NCBI GenBank assembly: GCA_009746045.1
Contig: RPFO01000022.1
Coordinates: 5,093,504 to 5,157,503 of the forward strand
Reading direction: 5' to 3'
Source of the DNA: Mesostigma viride
Taxonomy: Eukaryota > Streptophyta > Mesostigmatophyceae > Mesostigmatales > Mesostigmataceae
DNA: 64,000 nt
Under the pieces are notes generated by a model. The model made no database searches. It was not told where the DNA came from and was given only the letters and a program-made list of their open reading frames with translations. The translations under genes were made by a program, and so were the position numbers. This document shows, piece by piece, positions 1 to 24,690 of the stretch (position 1 is the stretch's first letter; every line of letters begins with the position of its first letter).

Positions 1-130
1 CTAGAATGTATTAAAAGCCATATGCCCCTTCTCCCTCCCCCCTTCCCCTTTCCGCCAGGATATGTTGCACATTTTACTCCCAACGGAGTAGTGATGTTGA
101 TAACTTTAATTATATTAATTAATGACATCA
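1..130 (+). repeat. LINE 3'-end remnant
   Basis: The segment carries the 3'-UTR signature seen with other LINE tails here (24124-24165, 24598-24690, 36195-36390, 43715-43870): a tagaatgtatta block, a catatgcccctt block, a degenerate tgttgcacat block, and the hairpin ACTCCCAACGGAGT at 76-89. An A/T-rich attaat stretch follows. No coding sequence of the LINE is present, so this is a truncated tail, probably cut by the window edge. Confidence 0.5.
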
Positions 131-616
131 TATTATTTAAAATTCATTATTGATAGCACACTACCTTGTTAGCATTTTTACCATTCAGGCTCAAAAATGC
201 CTGAGGCGTGTACAAGGCTGAACAACCGAATTATTTGGCTTGTTAAGTTCCAGCTTCGTCGGGGCATATTCGTCTAACACCTAAGTGCAAACGTGTTTGG
301 AAGGGACTCATTTGGCCTTAATTAAGGATCTGAGCAGGAGCCACGTATTCCATGGACTGATGGGGTGGTGATTACGAACTGACGGAAAAGCTGCGGATCT
401 CACTCTATCTCTATACACCAAGTTCTCTCCTTGATAATATACAAAGTTTCTCTCTTAATTACAAAATCCTAACTACTCTATCTCAGTCACGCACTCCTTC
501 CTCCGGCGTGGGGGAGGGGGGGCTCTTTACATCGTCCATGGCGGTCAGGCATGATTGTCTCGCTTATGTACCACGATTGCTTCTTAATTTGACCATTAAT
601 AATGTTATATTAATTA
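131..616. other. AT-rich spacer, no gene seen
   Basis: This stretch is unique, AT-rich and has no convincing ORF, splice-bounded exon or repeat. Reading frames crossing its right end run into the adjacent microsatellite and are artefacts. Confidence 0.5.
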
Positions 617-1005
617 ATGACATCCATTCCATCCAGCCATCCATCCATCCATCCATCCAGTCCATCATCATCCATCATTCCCACCCATCCCATCTCAGTC
701 GTCGTCTCGTCCGCCGCCGTCGCGTCTCGTCCGTCCGTCCCGTGCGCGTCTCCGCGTCCGTCCGTGTTCCGTCCATCTGTCCCGCTCCGGGTCCGTCCGT
801 CGTCCGTCCGTCCGTCCGTCCCGGTCCGGGTCCGTTCCGTCGGCCGTCCGCTCCGTCCGGTCCGTCCGTCCGTCCCAAACCGTCCGGGTCCGCGTCCCGT
901 CCGTCCGTCCGTCTCCGTCCGGTCCGGTACCGTCCGTCCGGTCCGTCCCGTCCGTCCGTCCGTCCGTCCGTCCGTCCGTCCGTCCGTCCGTCCGTCGCGT
1001 CCGTT
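617..1005 (+). repeat. Compound tetranucleotide microsatellite, (ATCC)n then (CCGT)n
   Basis: The tract begins as tccatccatcc, becomes irregular, then settles into gtccgtccgtcc that is pure near 945-1002. The Ser/Pro/Arg-rich frames across it reflect the 4 bp period, not genes. It abuts the 48 bp minisatellite directly. Confidence 0.9.
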
Positions 1006-1011
1006 AATCTT

Positions 1012-4000
1012 AAGCGCGTGATCAGCCTTCTGGTTGAGCACGTTGTCCTGTCATGGGGGGCACGCGCGTGATCAGCTTCTGGTTGAGCACGTTGTCCTGT
1101 CATGGGGGCACGCGCGTGATCAGCTTCTGGTTGAGCACGTTGTCCTGTCATGGGGGCGCGCGTGATCACTTCTGGTTGAGCACGTTGTCCTGTCATGGGG
1201 GCGCGCGTGATCAGCTTCTGGTTGAGCACGTTGTCCTGTCATGGGGGGCGCGTGATCAGCTTCTGGTTGAGCACGTTGTCCTGTCATGGGGGGACGCGCG
1301 TGATCATTCTGGTTGAGCACGTTGTCCTGTCATGGGGGCACGCGTGATCACTTCTGGTTGAGCACGTTGTCCTGTCATGGGGGGCACGCGCGTGATCACC
1401 TTCTGGTTGAGCACGTTGTCCTGTCATGGGGGCGCGCGTGATCACCTTCTGGTTGAGCACGTTGTCCTGTCATGGGGGCGCGCGTGATCACCTTCTGGTT
1501 GAGCACGTTGTCCTGTCATGGGGGCGCGTGATCACTTCTGGTTGAGCACGTTGTCCTGTCATGGGGGGCGCGTGATCACCTTCTGGTTGAGCACGTTGTC
1601 CTGTCATGGGGGCGCGCGTGATCACCTTCTGGTTGAGCACGTTGTCCTGTCATGGGGGGCACGCGTGATCACCTTCTGGTTGAGCACGTTGTCCTGTCAT
1701 GGGGGGCGCGTGATCACTTCTGGTTGAGCACGTTGTCCTGTCATGGGGGGCGCGTGATCACCTTCTGGTTGAGCACGTTGTCCTGTCATGGGGGCACGCG
1801 CGTGATCACTTCTGGTTGAGCACGTTGTCCTGTCATGGGGGGCACGCGTGATCACTTCTGGTTGAGCACGTTGTCCTGTCATGGGGGGCGCGTGATCACT
1901 TCTGGTTGAGCACGTTGTCCTGTCATGGGGGGCGCGTGATCACTTCTGGTTGAGCACGTTGTCCTGTCATGGGGGGCCGCGTGATCACTTCTGGTTGAGC
2001 ACGTTGTCCTGTCATGGGGGCGCGCGTGATCACCTTCTGGTTGAGCACGTTGTCCTGTCATGGGGGGCGCGTGATCACCTTCTGGTTGAGCACGTTGTCC
2101 TGTCATGGGGGGCGCGTGATCACCTTCTGGTTGAGCACGTTGTCCTGTCATGGGGGGCGCGTGATCACCTTCTGGTTGAGCACGTTGTCCTGTCATGGGG
2201 GGCGCGTGATCAGCTTCTGGTTGAGCACGTTGTCCTGTCATGGGGGGCGCGTGATCACCTTCTGGTTGAGCACGTTGTCCTGTCATGGGGGCGCGCGTGA
2301 TCACCTTCTGGTTGAGCACGTTGTCCTGTCATGGGGGCGCGTGATCACTTCTGGTTGAGCACGTTGTCCTGTCATGGGGGGCGCGCGATCACCTTCTGGT
2401 TGAGCACGTTGTCCTGTCATGGGGGCACGCGCGTGATCACCTTCTGGTTGAGCACGTTGTCCTGTCATGGGGGGCGCGTGATCACTTCTGGTTGAGCACG
2501 TTGTCCTGTCATGGGGGCGCGCGTGATCACCTTCTGGTTGAGCACGTTGTCCTGTCATGGGGGGCGTGATCACCTTCTGGTTGAGCACGTTGTCCTGTCA
2601 TGGGGGCGCGCGTGATCACCTTCTGGTTGAGCACGTTGTCCTGTCATGGGGGCGCGCGTGATCACCTTCTGGTTGAGCACGTTGTCCTGTCATGGGGGGC
2701 GCGTGATCACCTTCTGGTTGAGCACGTTGTCCTGTCATGGGGGGCGCGTGATCACTTCTGGTTGAGCACGTTGTCCTGTCATGGGGGGCACGCGTGATCA
2801 CCTTCTGGTTGAGCACGTTGTCCTGTCATGGGGGGCGCGTGATCACTTCTGGTTGAGCACGTTGTCCTGTCATGGGGGGCCGTGATCACCTTCTGGTTGA
2901 GCACGTTGTCCTGTCATGGGGGGCGCGTGATCAGCTTCTGGTTGAGCACGTTGTCCTGTCATGGGGGGCCGCGTGATCACCTTCTGGTTGAGCACGTTGT
3001 CCTGTCATGGGGGCACGCGCGTGATCACTTCTGGTTGAGCACGTTGTCCTGTCATGGGGGGCGCGTGATCACTTCTGGTTGAGCACGTTGTCCTGTCATG
3101 GGGGGCACGCGCGTGATCACTTCTGGTTGAGCACGTTGTCCTGTCATGGGGGGCGCGTGATCACTTCTGGTTGAGCACGTTGTCCTGTCATGGGGGCACG
3201 CGCGTGATCACTTCTGGTTGAGCACGTTGTCCTGTCATGGGGGGCACGCGTGATCACTTCTGGTTGAGCACGTTGTCCTGTCATGGGGGCGCGCGTGATC
3301 ACCTTCTGGTTGAGCACGTTGTCCTGTCATGGGGGGCGCGTGATCACCTTCTGGTTGAGCACGTTGTCCTGTCATGGGGGGCACGCGTGATCACTTCTGG
3401 TTGAGCACGTTGTCCTGTCATGGGGGCGCGCGTGATCACTTCTGGTTGAGCACGTTGTCCTGTCATGGGGGCGCGCGTGATCACTTCTGGTTGAGCACGT
3501 TGTCCTGTCATGGGGGGCGCGCGATCACTTCTGGTTGAGCACGTTGTCCTGTCATGGGGGCGCGTGATCACTTCTGGTTGAGCACGTTGTCCTGTCATGG
3601 GGGGCGCGTGATCACCTTCTGGTTGAGCACGTTGTCCTGTCATGGGGGCACGCGCGTGATCACCTTCTGAGCACGTTGTCCTGTCATGGGGGGCACGCGT
3701 GATCACTTCTGGTTGAGCACGTTGTCCTGTCATGGGGGCGCGCGTGATCACCTTCTGGTTGAGCACGTTGTCCTGTCATGGGGGGCCGCGCGATCACTTC
3801 TGGTTGAGCACGTTGTCCTGTCATGGGGGGCACGCGTGATCACCTTCTGGTTGAGCACGTTGTCCTGTCATGGGGGCGCGCGTGATCACTTCTGGTTGAG
3901 CACGTTGTCCTGTCATGGGGGCGCGTGATCACCTTCTGGTTGAGCACGTTGTCCTGTCATGGGGGCACGCGCGTGATCACTTCTGGTTGAGCACGTTGTC

Positions 4001-7000
4001 CTGTCATGGGGGGCGCGTGATCACTTCTGGTTGAGCACGTTGTCCTGTCATGGGGGCGCGCGTGATCACTTCTGGTTGAGCACGTTGTCCTGTCATGGGG
4101 GGCACGCGTGATCACTTCTGGTTGAGCACGTTGTCCTGTCATGGGGGCGCGCGTGATCACTTCTGGTTGAGCACGTTGTCCTGTCATGGGGGGCGCGTGA
4201 TCACTTCTGGTTGAGCACGTTGTCCTGTCATGGGGGCGCGCGTGATCACTTCTGGTTGAGCACGTTGTCCTGTCATGGGGGCAGCGCGTGATCACTTCTG
4301 GTTGAGCACGTTGTCCTGTCATGGGGGCACGCGCGTGATCACTTCTGGTTGAGCACGTTGTCCTGTCATGGGGGGCGCGTGATCACTTCTGGTTGAGCAC
4401 GTTGTCCTGTCATGGGGGGCGCGTGATCACCTTCTGGTTGAGCACGTTGTCCTGTCATGGGGGGCGCGTGATCACCTTCTGGTTGAGCACGTTGTCCTGT
4501 CATGGGGGCGCGTGATCACTTCTGGTTGAGCACGTTGTCCTGTCATGGGGGCGCGTGATCACTTCTGGTTGAGCACGTTGTCCTGTCATGGGGGGCGCGT
4601 GATCACCTTCTGGTTGAGCACGTTGTCCTGTCATGGGGGCGCGTGATCACCTTCTGGTTGAGCACGTTGTCCTGTCATGGGGGGCGCGTGATCACTTCTG
4701 GTTGAGCACGTTGTCCTGTCATGGGGGCGCGCGTGATCACCTTCTGGTTGAGCACGTTGTCCTGTCATGGGGGCCAGCGCGTGATCACTTCTGGTTGAGC
4801 ACGTTGTCCTGTCATGGGGGGCGCGTGATCACTTCTGGTTGAGCACGTTGTCCTGTCATGGGGCACGCGCGTGATCACTTCTGGTTGAGCACGTTGTCCT
4901 GTCATGGGGGCACGCGCGTGATCAGCTTCTGGTTGAGCACGTTGTCCTGTCATGGGGGGCACGCGTGATCACTTCTGGTTGAGCACGTTGTCCTGTCATG
5001 GGGGGCACGCGTGATCAGCTTCTGGTTGAGCACGTTGTCCTGTCATGGGGGGCGCGTGATCACTTCTGGTTGAGCACGTTGTCCTGTCATGGGGGCACGC
5101 GCGTGATCAGCTTCTGGTTGAGCACGTTGTCCTGTCATGGGGGCACGCGCGTGATCAGCTTCTGGTTGAGCACGTTGTCCTGTCATGGGGGCGCGCGTGA
5201 TCACTTCTGGTTGAGCACGTTGTCCTGTCATGGGGGGCCGCGTGATCAGCTTCTGGTTGAGCACGTTGTCCTGTCATGGGGGGCACGCGCGTGATCAGCT
5301 TCTGGTTGAGCACGTTGTCCTGTCATGGGGGGCACGCGCGTGATCAGCTTCTGGTTGAGCACGTTGTCCTGTCATGGGGGCACGCGCGTGATCAGCTTCT
5401 GGTTGAGCACGTTGTCCTGTCATGGGGGCACGCGCGTGATCAGCTTCTGGTTGAGCACGTTGTCCTGTCATGGGGGCACGCGCGTGATCAGCTTCTGGTT
5501 GAGCACGTTGTCCTGTCATGGGGGGCACGCGCGTGATCAGCTTCTGGTTGAGCACGTTGTCCTGTCATGGGGGCACGCGCGTGATCAGCTTCTGGTTGAG
5601 CACGTTGTCCTGTCATGGGGGGCACGCGCGTGATCAGCTTCTGGTTGAGCACGTTGTCCTGTCATGGGGGGCACGCGCGTGATCAGCTTCTGGTTGAGCA
5701 CGTTGTCCTGTCATGGGGGCACGCGCGTGATCAGCTTCTGGTTGAGCACGTTGTCCTGTCATGGGGGCACGCGCGTGATCAGCTTCTGGTTGAGCACGTT
5801 GTCCTGTCATGGGGGGCACGCGCGTGATCAGCTTCTGGTTGAGCACGTTGTCCTGTCATGGGGGCCGCGCGTGATCAGCTTCTGGTTGAGCACGTTGTCC
5901 TGTCATGGGGGCACGCGCGTGATCAGCTTCTGGTTGAGCACGTTGTCCTGTCATGGGGGCACGCGCGTGATCAGCTTCTGGTTGAGCACGTTGTCCTGTC
6001 ATGGGGGGCACGCGCGTGATCAGCTTCTGGTTGAGCACGTTGTCCTGTCATGGGGGGCACGCGCGTGATCAGCTTCTGGTTGAGCACGTTGTCCTGTCAT
6101 GGGGGGCACGCGCGTGATCAGCTTCTGGTTGAGCACGTTGTCCTGTCATGGGGGCACGCGCGTGATCAGCTTCTGGTTGAGCACGTTGTCCTGTCATGGG
6201 GGGCACGCGCGTGATCAGCTTCTGGTTGAGCACGTTGTCCTGTCATGGGGGGCGCGTGATCAGCTTCTGGTTGAGCACGTTGTCCTGTCATGGGGGCACG
6301 CGCGTGATCAGCTTCTGGTTGAGCACGTTGTCCTGTCATGGGGGCACGCGCGTGATCAGCTTCTGGTTGAGCACGTTGTCCTGTCATGGGGGCCACGCGC
6401 GTGATCAGCTTCTGGTTGAGCACGTTGTCCTGTCATGGGGGCACGCGCGTGATCAGCTTCTGGTTGAGCACGTTGTCCTGTCATGGGGGGCGCGTGATCA
6501 GCTTCTGGTTGAGCACGTTGTCCTGTCATGGGGGCCACGCGCGTGATCACTTCTGGTTGAGCACGTTGTCCTGTCATGGGGGGCCGTGATCAGCTTCTGG
6601 TTGAGCACGTTGTCCTGTCATGGGGGCACGCGCGTGATCAGCTTCTGGTTGAGCACGTTGTCCTGTCATGGGGGGCACGCGCGTGATCAGCTTCTGGTTG
6701 AGCACGTTGTCCTGTCATGGGGGCCACGCGCGTGATCAGCTTCTGGTTGAGCACGTTGTCCTGTCATGGGGGCACGCGCGTGATCAGCTTCTGGTTGAGC
6801 ACGTTGTCCTGTCATGGGGGGCACGCGCGTGATCAGCTTCTGGTTGAGCACGTTGTCCTGTCATGGGGGGCACGCGCGTGATCAGCTTCTGGTTGAGCAC
6901 GTTGTCCTGTCATGGGGGGCCGTGATCAGCTTCTGGTTGAGCACGTTGTCCTGTCATGGGGGCACGCGCGTGATCAGCTTCTGGTTGAGCACGTTGTCCT

Positions 7001-9427
7001 GTCATGGGGGGCACGCGCGTGATCAGCTTCTGGTTGAGCACGTTGTCCTGTCATGGGGGGCACGCGCGTGATCAGCTTCTGGTTGAGCACGTTGTCCTGT
7101 CATGGGGGGCACGCGCGTGATCAGCTTCTGGTTGAGCACGTTGTCCTGTCATGGGGGCACGCGCGTGATCAGCTTCTGGTTGAGCACGTTGTCCTGTCAT
7201 GGGGGCACGCGCGTGATCAGCTTCTGGTTGAGCACGTTGTCCTGTCATGGGGGGCACGCGCGTGATCAGCTTCTGGTTGAGCACGTTGTCCTGTCATGGG
7301 GGGCACGCGCGTGATCAGCTTCTGGTTGAGCACGTTGTCCTGTCATGGGGGCACGCGCGTGATCAGCTTCTGGTTGAGCACGTTGTCCTGTCATGGGGGG
7401 CACGCGCGTGATCAGCTTCTGGTTGAGCACGTTGTCCTGTCATGGGGGGCACGCGCGTGATCAGCTTCTGGTTGAGCACGTTGTCCTGTCATGGGGGGCA
7501 CGCGCGTGATCAGCTTCTGGTTGAGCACGTTGTCCTGTCATGGGGGCACGCGCGTGATCAGCTTCTGGTTGAGCACGTTGTCCTGTCATGGGGGCACGCG
7601 CGTGATCAGCTTCTGGTTGAGCACGTTGTCCTGTCATGGGGGGCACGCGCGTGATCAGCTTCTGGTTGAGCACGTTGTCCTGTCATGGGGGCCACGCGCG
7701 TGATCAGCTTCTGGTTGAGCACGTTGTCCTGTCATGGGGGGCACGTGATCACCTTCTGGTTGAGCACGTTGTCCTGTCATGGGGGGCGCGTGATCAGCTT
7801 CTGGTTGAGCACGTTGTCCTGTCATGGGGGCACGCGCGTGATCACCTTCTGGTTGAGCACGTTGTCCTGTCATGGGGGGCACGCGCGTGATCAGCTTCTG
7901 GTTGAGCACGTTGTCCTGTCATGGGGGGCACGCGCGTGATCAGCTTCTGGTTGAGCACGTTGTCCTGTCATGGGGGCCACGCGCGTGATCAGCTTCTGGT
8001 TGAGCACGTTGTCCTGTCATGGGGGCCACGCGCGTGATCAGCTTCTGGTTGAGCACGTTGTCCTGTCATGGGGGCACGCGCGTGATCAGCTTCTGGTTGA
8101 GCACGTTGTCCTGTCATGGGGGCACGCGCGTGATCAGCTTCTGGTTGAGCACGTTGTCCTGTCATGGGGGCACGCGCGTGATCAGCTTCTGGTTGAGCAC
8201 GTTGTCCTGTCATGGGGGGCACGCGCGTGATCAGCTTCTGGTTGAGCACGTTGTCCTGTCATGGGGGGCACGCGCGTGATCAGCTTCTGGTTGAGCACGT
8301 TGTCCTGTCATGGGGGCACGCGCGTGATCAGCTTCTGGTTGAGCACGTTGTCCTGTCATGGGGGCCACGCGCGTGATCAGCTTCTGGTTGAGCACGTTGT
8401 CCTGTCATGGGGGCACGCGCGTGATCAGCTTCTGGTTGAGCACGTTGTCCTGTCATGGGGGCACGCGCGTGATCAGCTTCTGGTTGAGCACGTTGTCCTG
8501 TCATGGGGGCACGCGCGTGATCAGCTTCTGGTTGAGCACGTTGTCCTGTCATGGGGGGCGCGTGATCAGCTTCTGGTTGAGCACGTTGTCCTGTCATGGG
8601 GGGCACGCGCGTGATCAGCTTCTGGTTGAGCACGTTGTCCTGTCATGGGGGGCGCGTGATCAGCTTCTGGTTGAGCACGTTGTCCTGTCATGGGGGCACG
8701 CGCGTGATCAGCTTCTGGTTGAGCACGTTGTCCTGTCATGGGGGCCACGCGCGTGATCAGCTTCTGGTTGAGCACGTTGTCCTGTCATGGGGGCACGCGC
8801 GTGATCAGCTTCTGGTTGAGCACGTTGTCCTGTCATGGGGGCCACGCGCGTGATCAGCTTCTGGTTGAGCACGTTGTCCTGTCATGGGGGCACGCGCGTG
8901 ATCAGCTTCTGGTTGAGCACGTTGTCCTGTCATGGGGGCCACGCGCGTGATCAGCTTCTGGTTGAGCACGTTGTCCTGTCATGGGGGGCCACGCGCGTGA
9001 TCAGCTTCTGGTTGAGCACGTTGTCCTGTCATGGGGGCCACGCGCGTGATCAGCTTCTGGTTGAGCACGTTGTCCTGTCATGGGGGCACGCGCGTGATCA
9101 GCTTCTGGTTGAGCACGTTGTCCTGTCATGGGGGGCACGCGCGTGATCAGCTTCTGGTTGAGCACGTTGTCCTGTCATGGGGGCCACGCGCGTGATCAGC
9201 TTCTGGTTGAGCACGTTGTCCTGTCATGGGGGCACGCGCGTGATCAGCTTCTGGTTGAGCACGTTGTCCTGTCATGGGGGCACGCGCGTGATCAGCTTCT
9301 GGTTGAGCACGTTGTCCTGTCATGGGGGGCACGCGCGTGATCAGCTTCTGGTTGAGCACGTTGTCCTGTCATGGGGGGCACGCGCGTGATCAGCTTCTGG
9401 TTGAGCACGTTGTCCTGTCATGGGGGG
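1012..9427 (+). repeat. Large minisatellite, ~48 bp unit, about 175 copies
   Basis: A head-to-tail array of 45-50 bp units. Each has a near-invariant core (ggttgagcacgttgtcctgt, then catgggggg) and a variable hinge. Full hinges contain the palindrome CACGCGCGTG followed by TGATCA. Units before about 4900 mostly carry gatcac or gatcacc and short cgcgcg hinges; units after about 5000 mostly carry gatcagc and full cacgcgcg hinges. Unit length varies by the G run (5 or 6) and by hinge deletions. All repetitive peptides predicted here (for example VEHVVLSWG) are translations of the array. It ends at 9427 and one decayed half-unit lies at 9496-9526. Confidence 0.97.
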
Positions 9428-9718
9428 CCGCGGGGCCAGGGAGAAGTGACAAGGGCACAGCCACAGAAGAAAAACAAGAGACAGAGACAGAGAGCTCCTG
9501 GTTGAGCACGCTATCTTGTCATGGGGGAAAGGGGGGGAAGCCACGAGGGAAGGGGAGGGGAACGGGGAGGGGGTGGGGGTGGAGGTGGATGTGGGGATGG
9601 GAGAAGGTGAGCAAGTGTGTGAATGGATTGCACACGTGTGTGCATGCGCTTCTGTGTTCGCGTGTTAGGAGAGGGGGAAGAGATAAGCAACGGGGGGGGG
9701 GGGGGAGACAACAGGGCA
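9428..9718. other. Spacer between minisatellites
   Basis: G-rich, low-complexity sequence holding one degenerate copy of the 48 bp unit core (9496-9526, with cgctatctt for cgttgtcct) and a G12 run near 9692-9703. No gene seen. Confidence 0.6.
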
Positions 9719-10243
9719 GATAGAAGAGGACGAAAGGACGGATAGAAGAGGACAGAAGGGCGGATAGAAGAGGATGAAAGGGCGGATAGAAGAGGACAAA
9801 AGGGCGGATAGAAGAGGATGAAAGGGCGGATAGAAGAGGACGAAAGGGCGGATAGAAGAGGACAGAAGGGGCGGGTAGAAGAGGACGAAGGGGCGGATAG
9901 AAGAGGACGAAGGCGCGGGTAGAAGAGGACAAAGGGGCGGATAGAAGAGGACAAAAGGGGCGGATAGAAGAGGATGAAAGGGCGGATAGAAGAGGACAAA
10001 AGGGCGGATAGAAGAGGACGAAAGGGTGGATAGAAGAGGATACAGGGGCGGGTAGAAGAGGACGAAGGGGCGGATAGAAGAGGACGAAGGGGCGGATAGA
10101 AGAGGACGAAGGGGCGGATAGAAGAGGACGAAGGGGCGGGTAGAAGAGGACGAAGGGGCGGATAGAAGAGGACGAAAGGGCGGATAGAAGAGGACAAAGG
10201 GGCGGATAGAAGAGGATGAAGGGACGGATAGAAGGGGGGACAG
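9719..10243 (+). repeat. 22 bp minisatellite, about 23 copies
   Basis: Tandem units of the form gatagaagaggacgaaaggg plus cg, with small substitutions (gacaaa, gatgaa, gacaga). The strand is strongly purine-biased. The 251-residue FYPPLRPLL-type frame on the minus strand is repeat-derived and is not a gene. The array lies downstream of the last visible exon of the histidine kinase gene. Confidence 0.95.
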
Positions 10244-10505
10244 AATATCATTTTCACACTAAGCACCCTTGACTGATGTATAATTTATCATAGGAACCAA
10301 AGGCTAAAAAAGGGACCGGAAATTTCAGCAGGCGATGGGCATTCCAAGCGAAGCATTTAGAGCGAGGGCGCCTTCCCAACACTTGCCCATCATACAGCCG
10401 TCACAGAAAAGGGGATCACCACCCCATCCCGAGCGTTTTTTGTAGCGAGCCCCTTCGACCTGCAGAAAAGGCTGAATATACAGCACTCACAACTCCTGCA
10501 CCCAC

Positions 10506-22692
<12,187 letters not shown>

Positions 22693-23858
22693 ATGTAGTG
22701 ACCCAGAAGGGTTACTTACGAAAACAGCTTTGTCATCAAGTCAATCGAACGAACAAGAGAAACATGGAAGTCCAAGCTACCCAAGGGAATGGCAAACAAG
22801 CTTCGTCAAGTACAAGGTACGCGCGAACTCCGTGCCCTACAGAAAGGGCTGTATAGAATAGTAGAAAAGTGGATCATAACAATGCTTATGCGTGGGATAA
22901 GCAGCAAAAAGGACCATGACAGTACGTGGGGGAAGGAAGGTTAAGCGGGCACGCCGTGGATTCTGCGAGACGTTATCGACCGTGCAGCATGCCGCGGAAA
23001 TGCCGTGGACTCCGCGAATCAGATGCAACGCATACCAGGCGAATTACGAATCGTTGGCTATTATATCGGTGAAGGCCGCTGGTAACTTACAAGGAGGAAC
23101 AGACAGAAGTAAAACTTGACGCTCTGCCACCGTCGTGGCTTCCGCGACTCATGCAAACCTGGCCCGGCATGGGGGGCTGTCAGCACCGTAGTCATTGTTG
23201 CGGTTAATGCCAATCACCAGCGATGACGACGGCAACCCGCGCTGCTTCTCATGGCTTAGGTGAGCACATCACAAATGCCTTACGAATTGCGCACTTACCG
23301 TAACACATCATGGTTTTGGATATTCTGATAGACATCGATCGAATCCCGCAAGTAGGTAATTCCCTGGTTTACAAGATGACCGCGGCCAGCTGCCGCCTTG
23401 AATTAATAAGACGCGATCAGCTCGCGTGTAAAACTGTAAGATGGCCTCATCAGTCATCAGGTGATCACACGACAGCTACGTGTATGGCGAGATGCTATAG
23501 GAAGGGCGAGATTCTATGGCCAAGTGGCTCCGGGGACGGCGCTTTGTACGGCATTTTTCGATAGGATTGTTTTTCGGGTTAATGGGTATGGTTATTAACC
23601 AATGAGAATTTTACAGATTAGTAAAGTTGAGGCCCTGAAATTACAGATGTGTTTCCATATTTACAGACAGGTGTTTTTTATTACAGATCGCTCGGGAATT
23701 CTTTGTTCGATACGTCAGATACGTTCAAGATCCAAATCTGATTCGTTTTGTGATATTCCGTTTTCCGTCACGCCCTTTACGGAACATGCGCGAAATTTTG
23801 CGAGGTAAGTCGTCCTTTGGAATGCGATGCGCGCCTAATATTTGAAAGCGTGGGCGAT
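22693..23858. other. Region upstream of the kinase, no gene seen
   Basis: The likely promoter and upstream region of the kinase. Short frames on both strands lack domains or splice-consistent continuation. No TATA-like element is convincing. Confidence 0.4.
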
Positions 23859-23946
23859 AGACCGGTCTTGTTGTTGTTGTTGTTGACTTGTTGCCCACAC
23901 CGCACATGGGCAGAGATTTGGAAACGGCCGATTTGGAGACCGGTCT
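23859..23946 (+). repeat. Small dispersed repeat, copy 2, flanked by 10 bp direct repeats
   Basis: A 68 bp segment (23869-23936) with a GTT run, the cccacaccgcacatgggcag core and agatttggaaacggccga is flanked on both sides by AGACCGGTCT (23859-23868 and 23937-23946). The flank is itself a palindrome. It could be a target duplication of a short retroposed element or a coincidental palindrome pair. Confidence 0.6.
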
Positions 23947-24054
23947 ACCATCGTTGACTAGCTCTCGAAAATCAAGTTCGACTTTTATTTTGAGTTGCGC
24001 AATCGACAGATCTCCTTGAGAGGATTCTGATTTCTGGATCCGTCATAGACAAGC

Positions 24055-24102
24055 TTGTTGTTGTGGTGGTGGTGTCCCACGCCGCACATGGGCAGCAGAG
24101 AA
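24055..24102 (+). repeat. Small dispersed repeat, copy 3
   Basis: ttgttgttgtggtggtggtg is followed by tcccacgccgcacatgggca and gcagagaatct. The 3' part seen in the other two copies (gatttggaaacggccga) is missing. Confidence 0.6.
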
Positions 24103-24123
24103 TCTATTGAATTGAATTGAATT

Positions 24124-24690
24124 GTAACATAACTCCGTTGGGAGTACACCGTCCGCATTGGAAGTTCTAACTAAATAATTAGCTTCTGGAAAATGTTCTG
24201 GCTGAAAACCATAAAAAAAACAAAAGAAAATTAATTAATTAACTCCGGGGGCTGAGGACTGGACTCAACAAACAAACAAACAAAATTAATTAATTAACTC
24301 ATGTGGGCTCTGGGTATCACTGACCTCCACTGACTCTAGCCTATGGCCGCCGAAGGGGGGCCGCCGGGCCGGATTGCCGGCCGAATTGGGGGCGGCGTGT
24401 ACGATATCTACCAAACAAACAAAAGAAATTTATTAATTAAATAAGTACCCATGTGCCTTGAACGGCTGTAGGACAAACAAACAAACAAAAGGTTTTAATT
24501 AAATAATAAAAACCCGGGACTCTGACTGGCTCCCCAACAAACAATCCAGGGTTATTCGTAATGCAAATACGGCAAAAATTGACCCATAATAACAAACTTC
24601 CAATGCGGACGGTGTATATGTAGCACATAGCCCTTGAGAGGGGGCGGATGGCCTATCATACATCCTAAGCTACTTCCTGCAAAAAGAGAA
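24124..24690 (-). repeat. Two LINE 3'-end remnants and A/T-rich tails
   Basis: Minus-strand LINE end signatures occur at 24124-24165 (hairpin ACTCCCAACGGAGT at 24132-24145) and 24598-24690 (tgtgctacata, tacatcctaagctacttcct on the plus strand). A block tacaccgtccgcattggaag at 24143-24163 recurs inverted at 24598-24620. Between them are repeated ttaattaa and aacaaac tracts typical of LINE tails. No gene seen. Confidence 0.5.

Noticed and set aside
1053-9389. Many repetitive peptides of the type VEHVVLSWG / FWLSTLSCHGG / TGQRAQPE
   Set aside because: Present in all frames of the 48 bp minisatellite. Frame changes at every unit-length variant show no selection for coding.
1012-9427. CRISPR-like array
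   Set aside because: Units are contiguous tandem repeats; the variable hinge is a short CG-rich indel, not a set of unique spacers, and no cas genes are near.
9511-10266. 251-codon FYPPLRPLLSA-rich frame
   Set aside because: Translation of the 22 bp purine-rich minisatellite on its pyrimidine strand.
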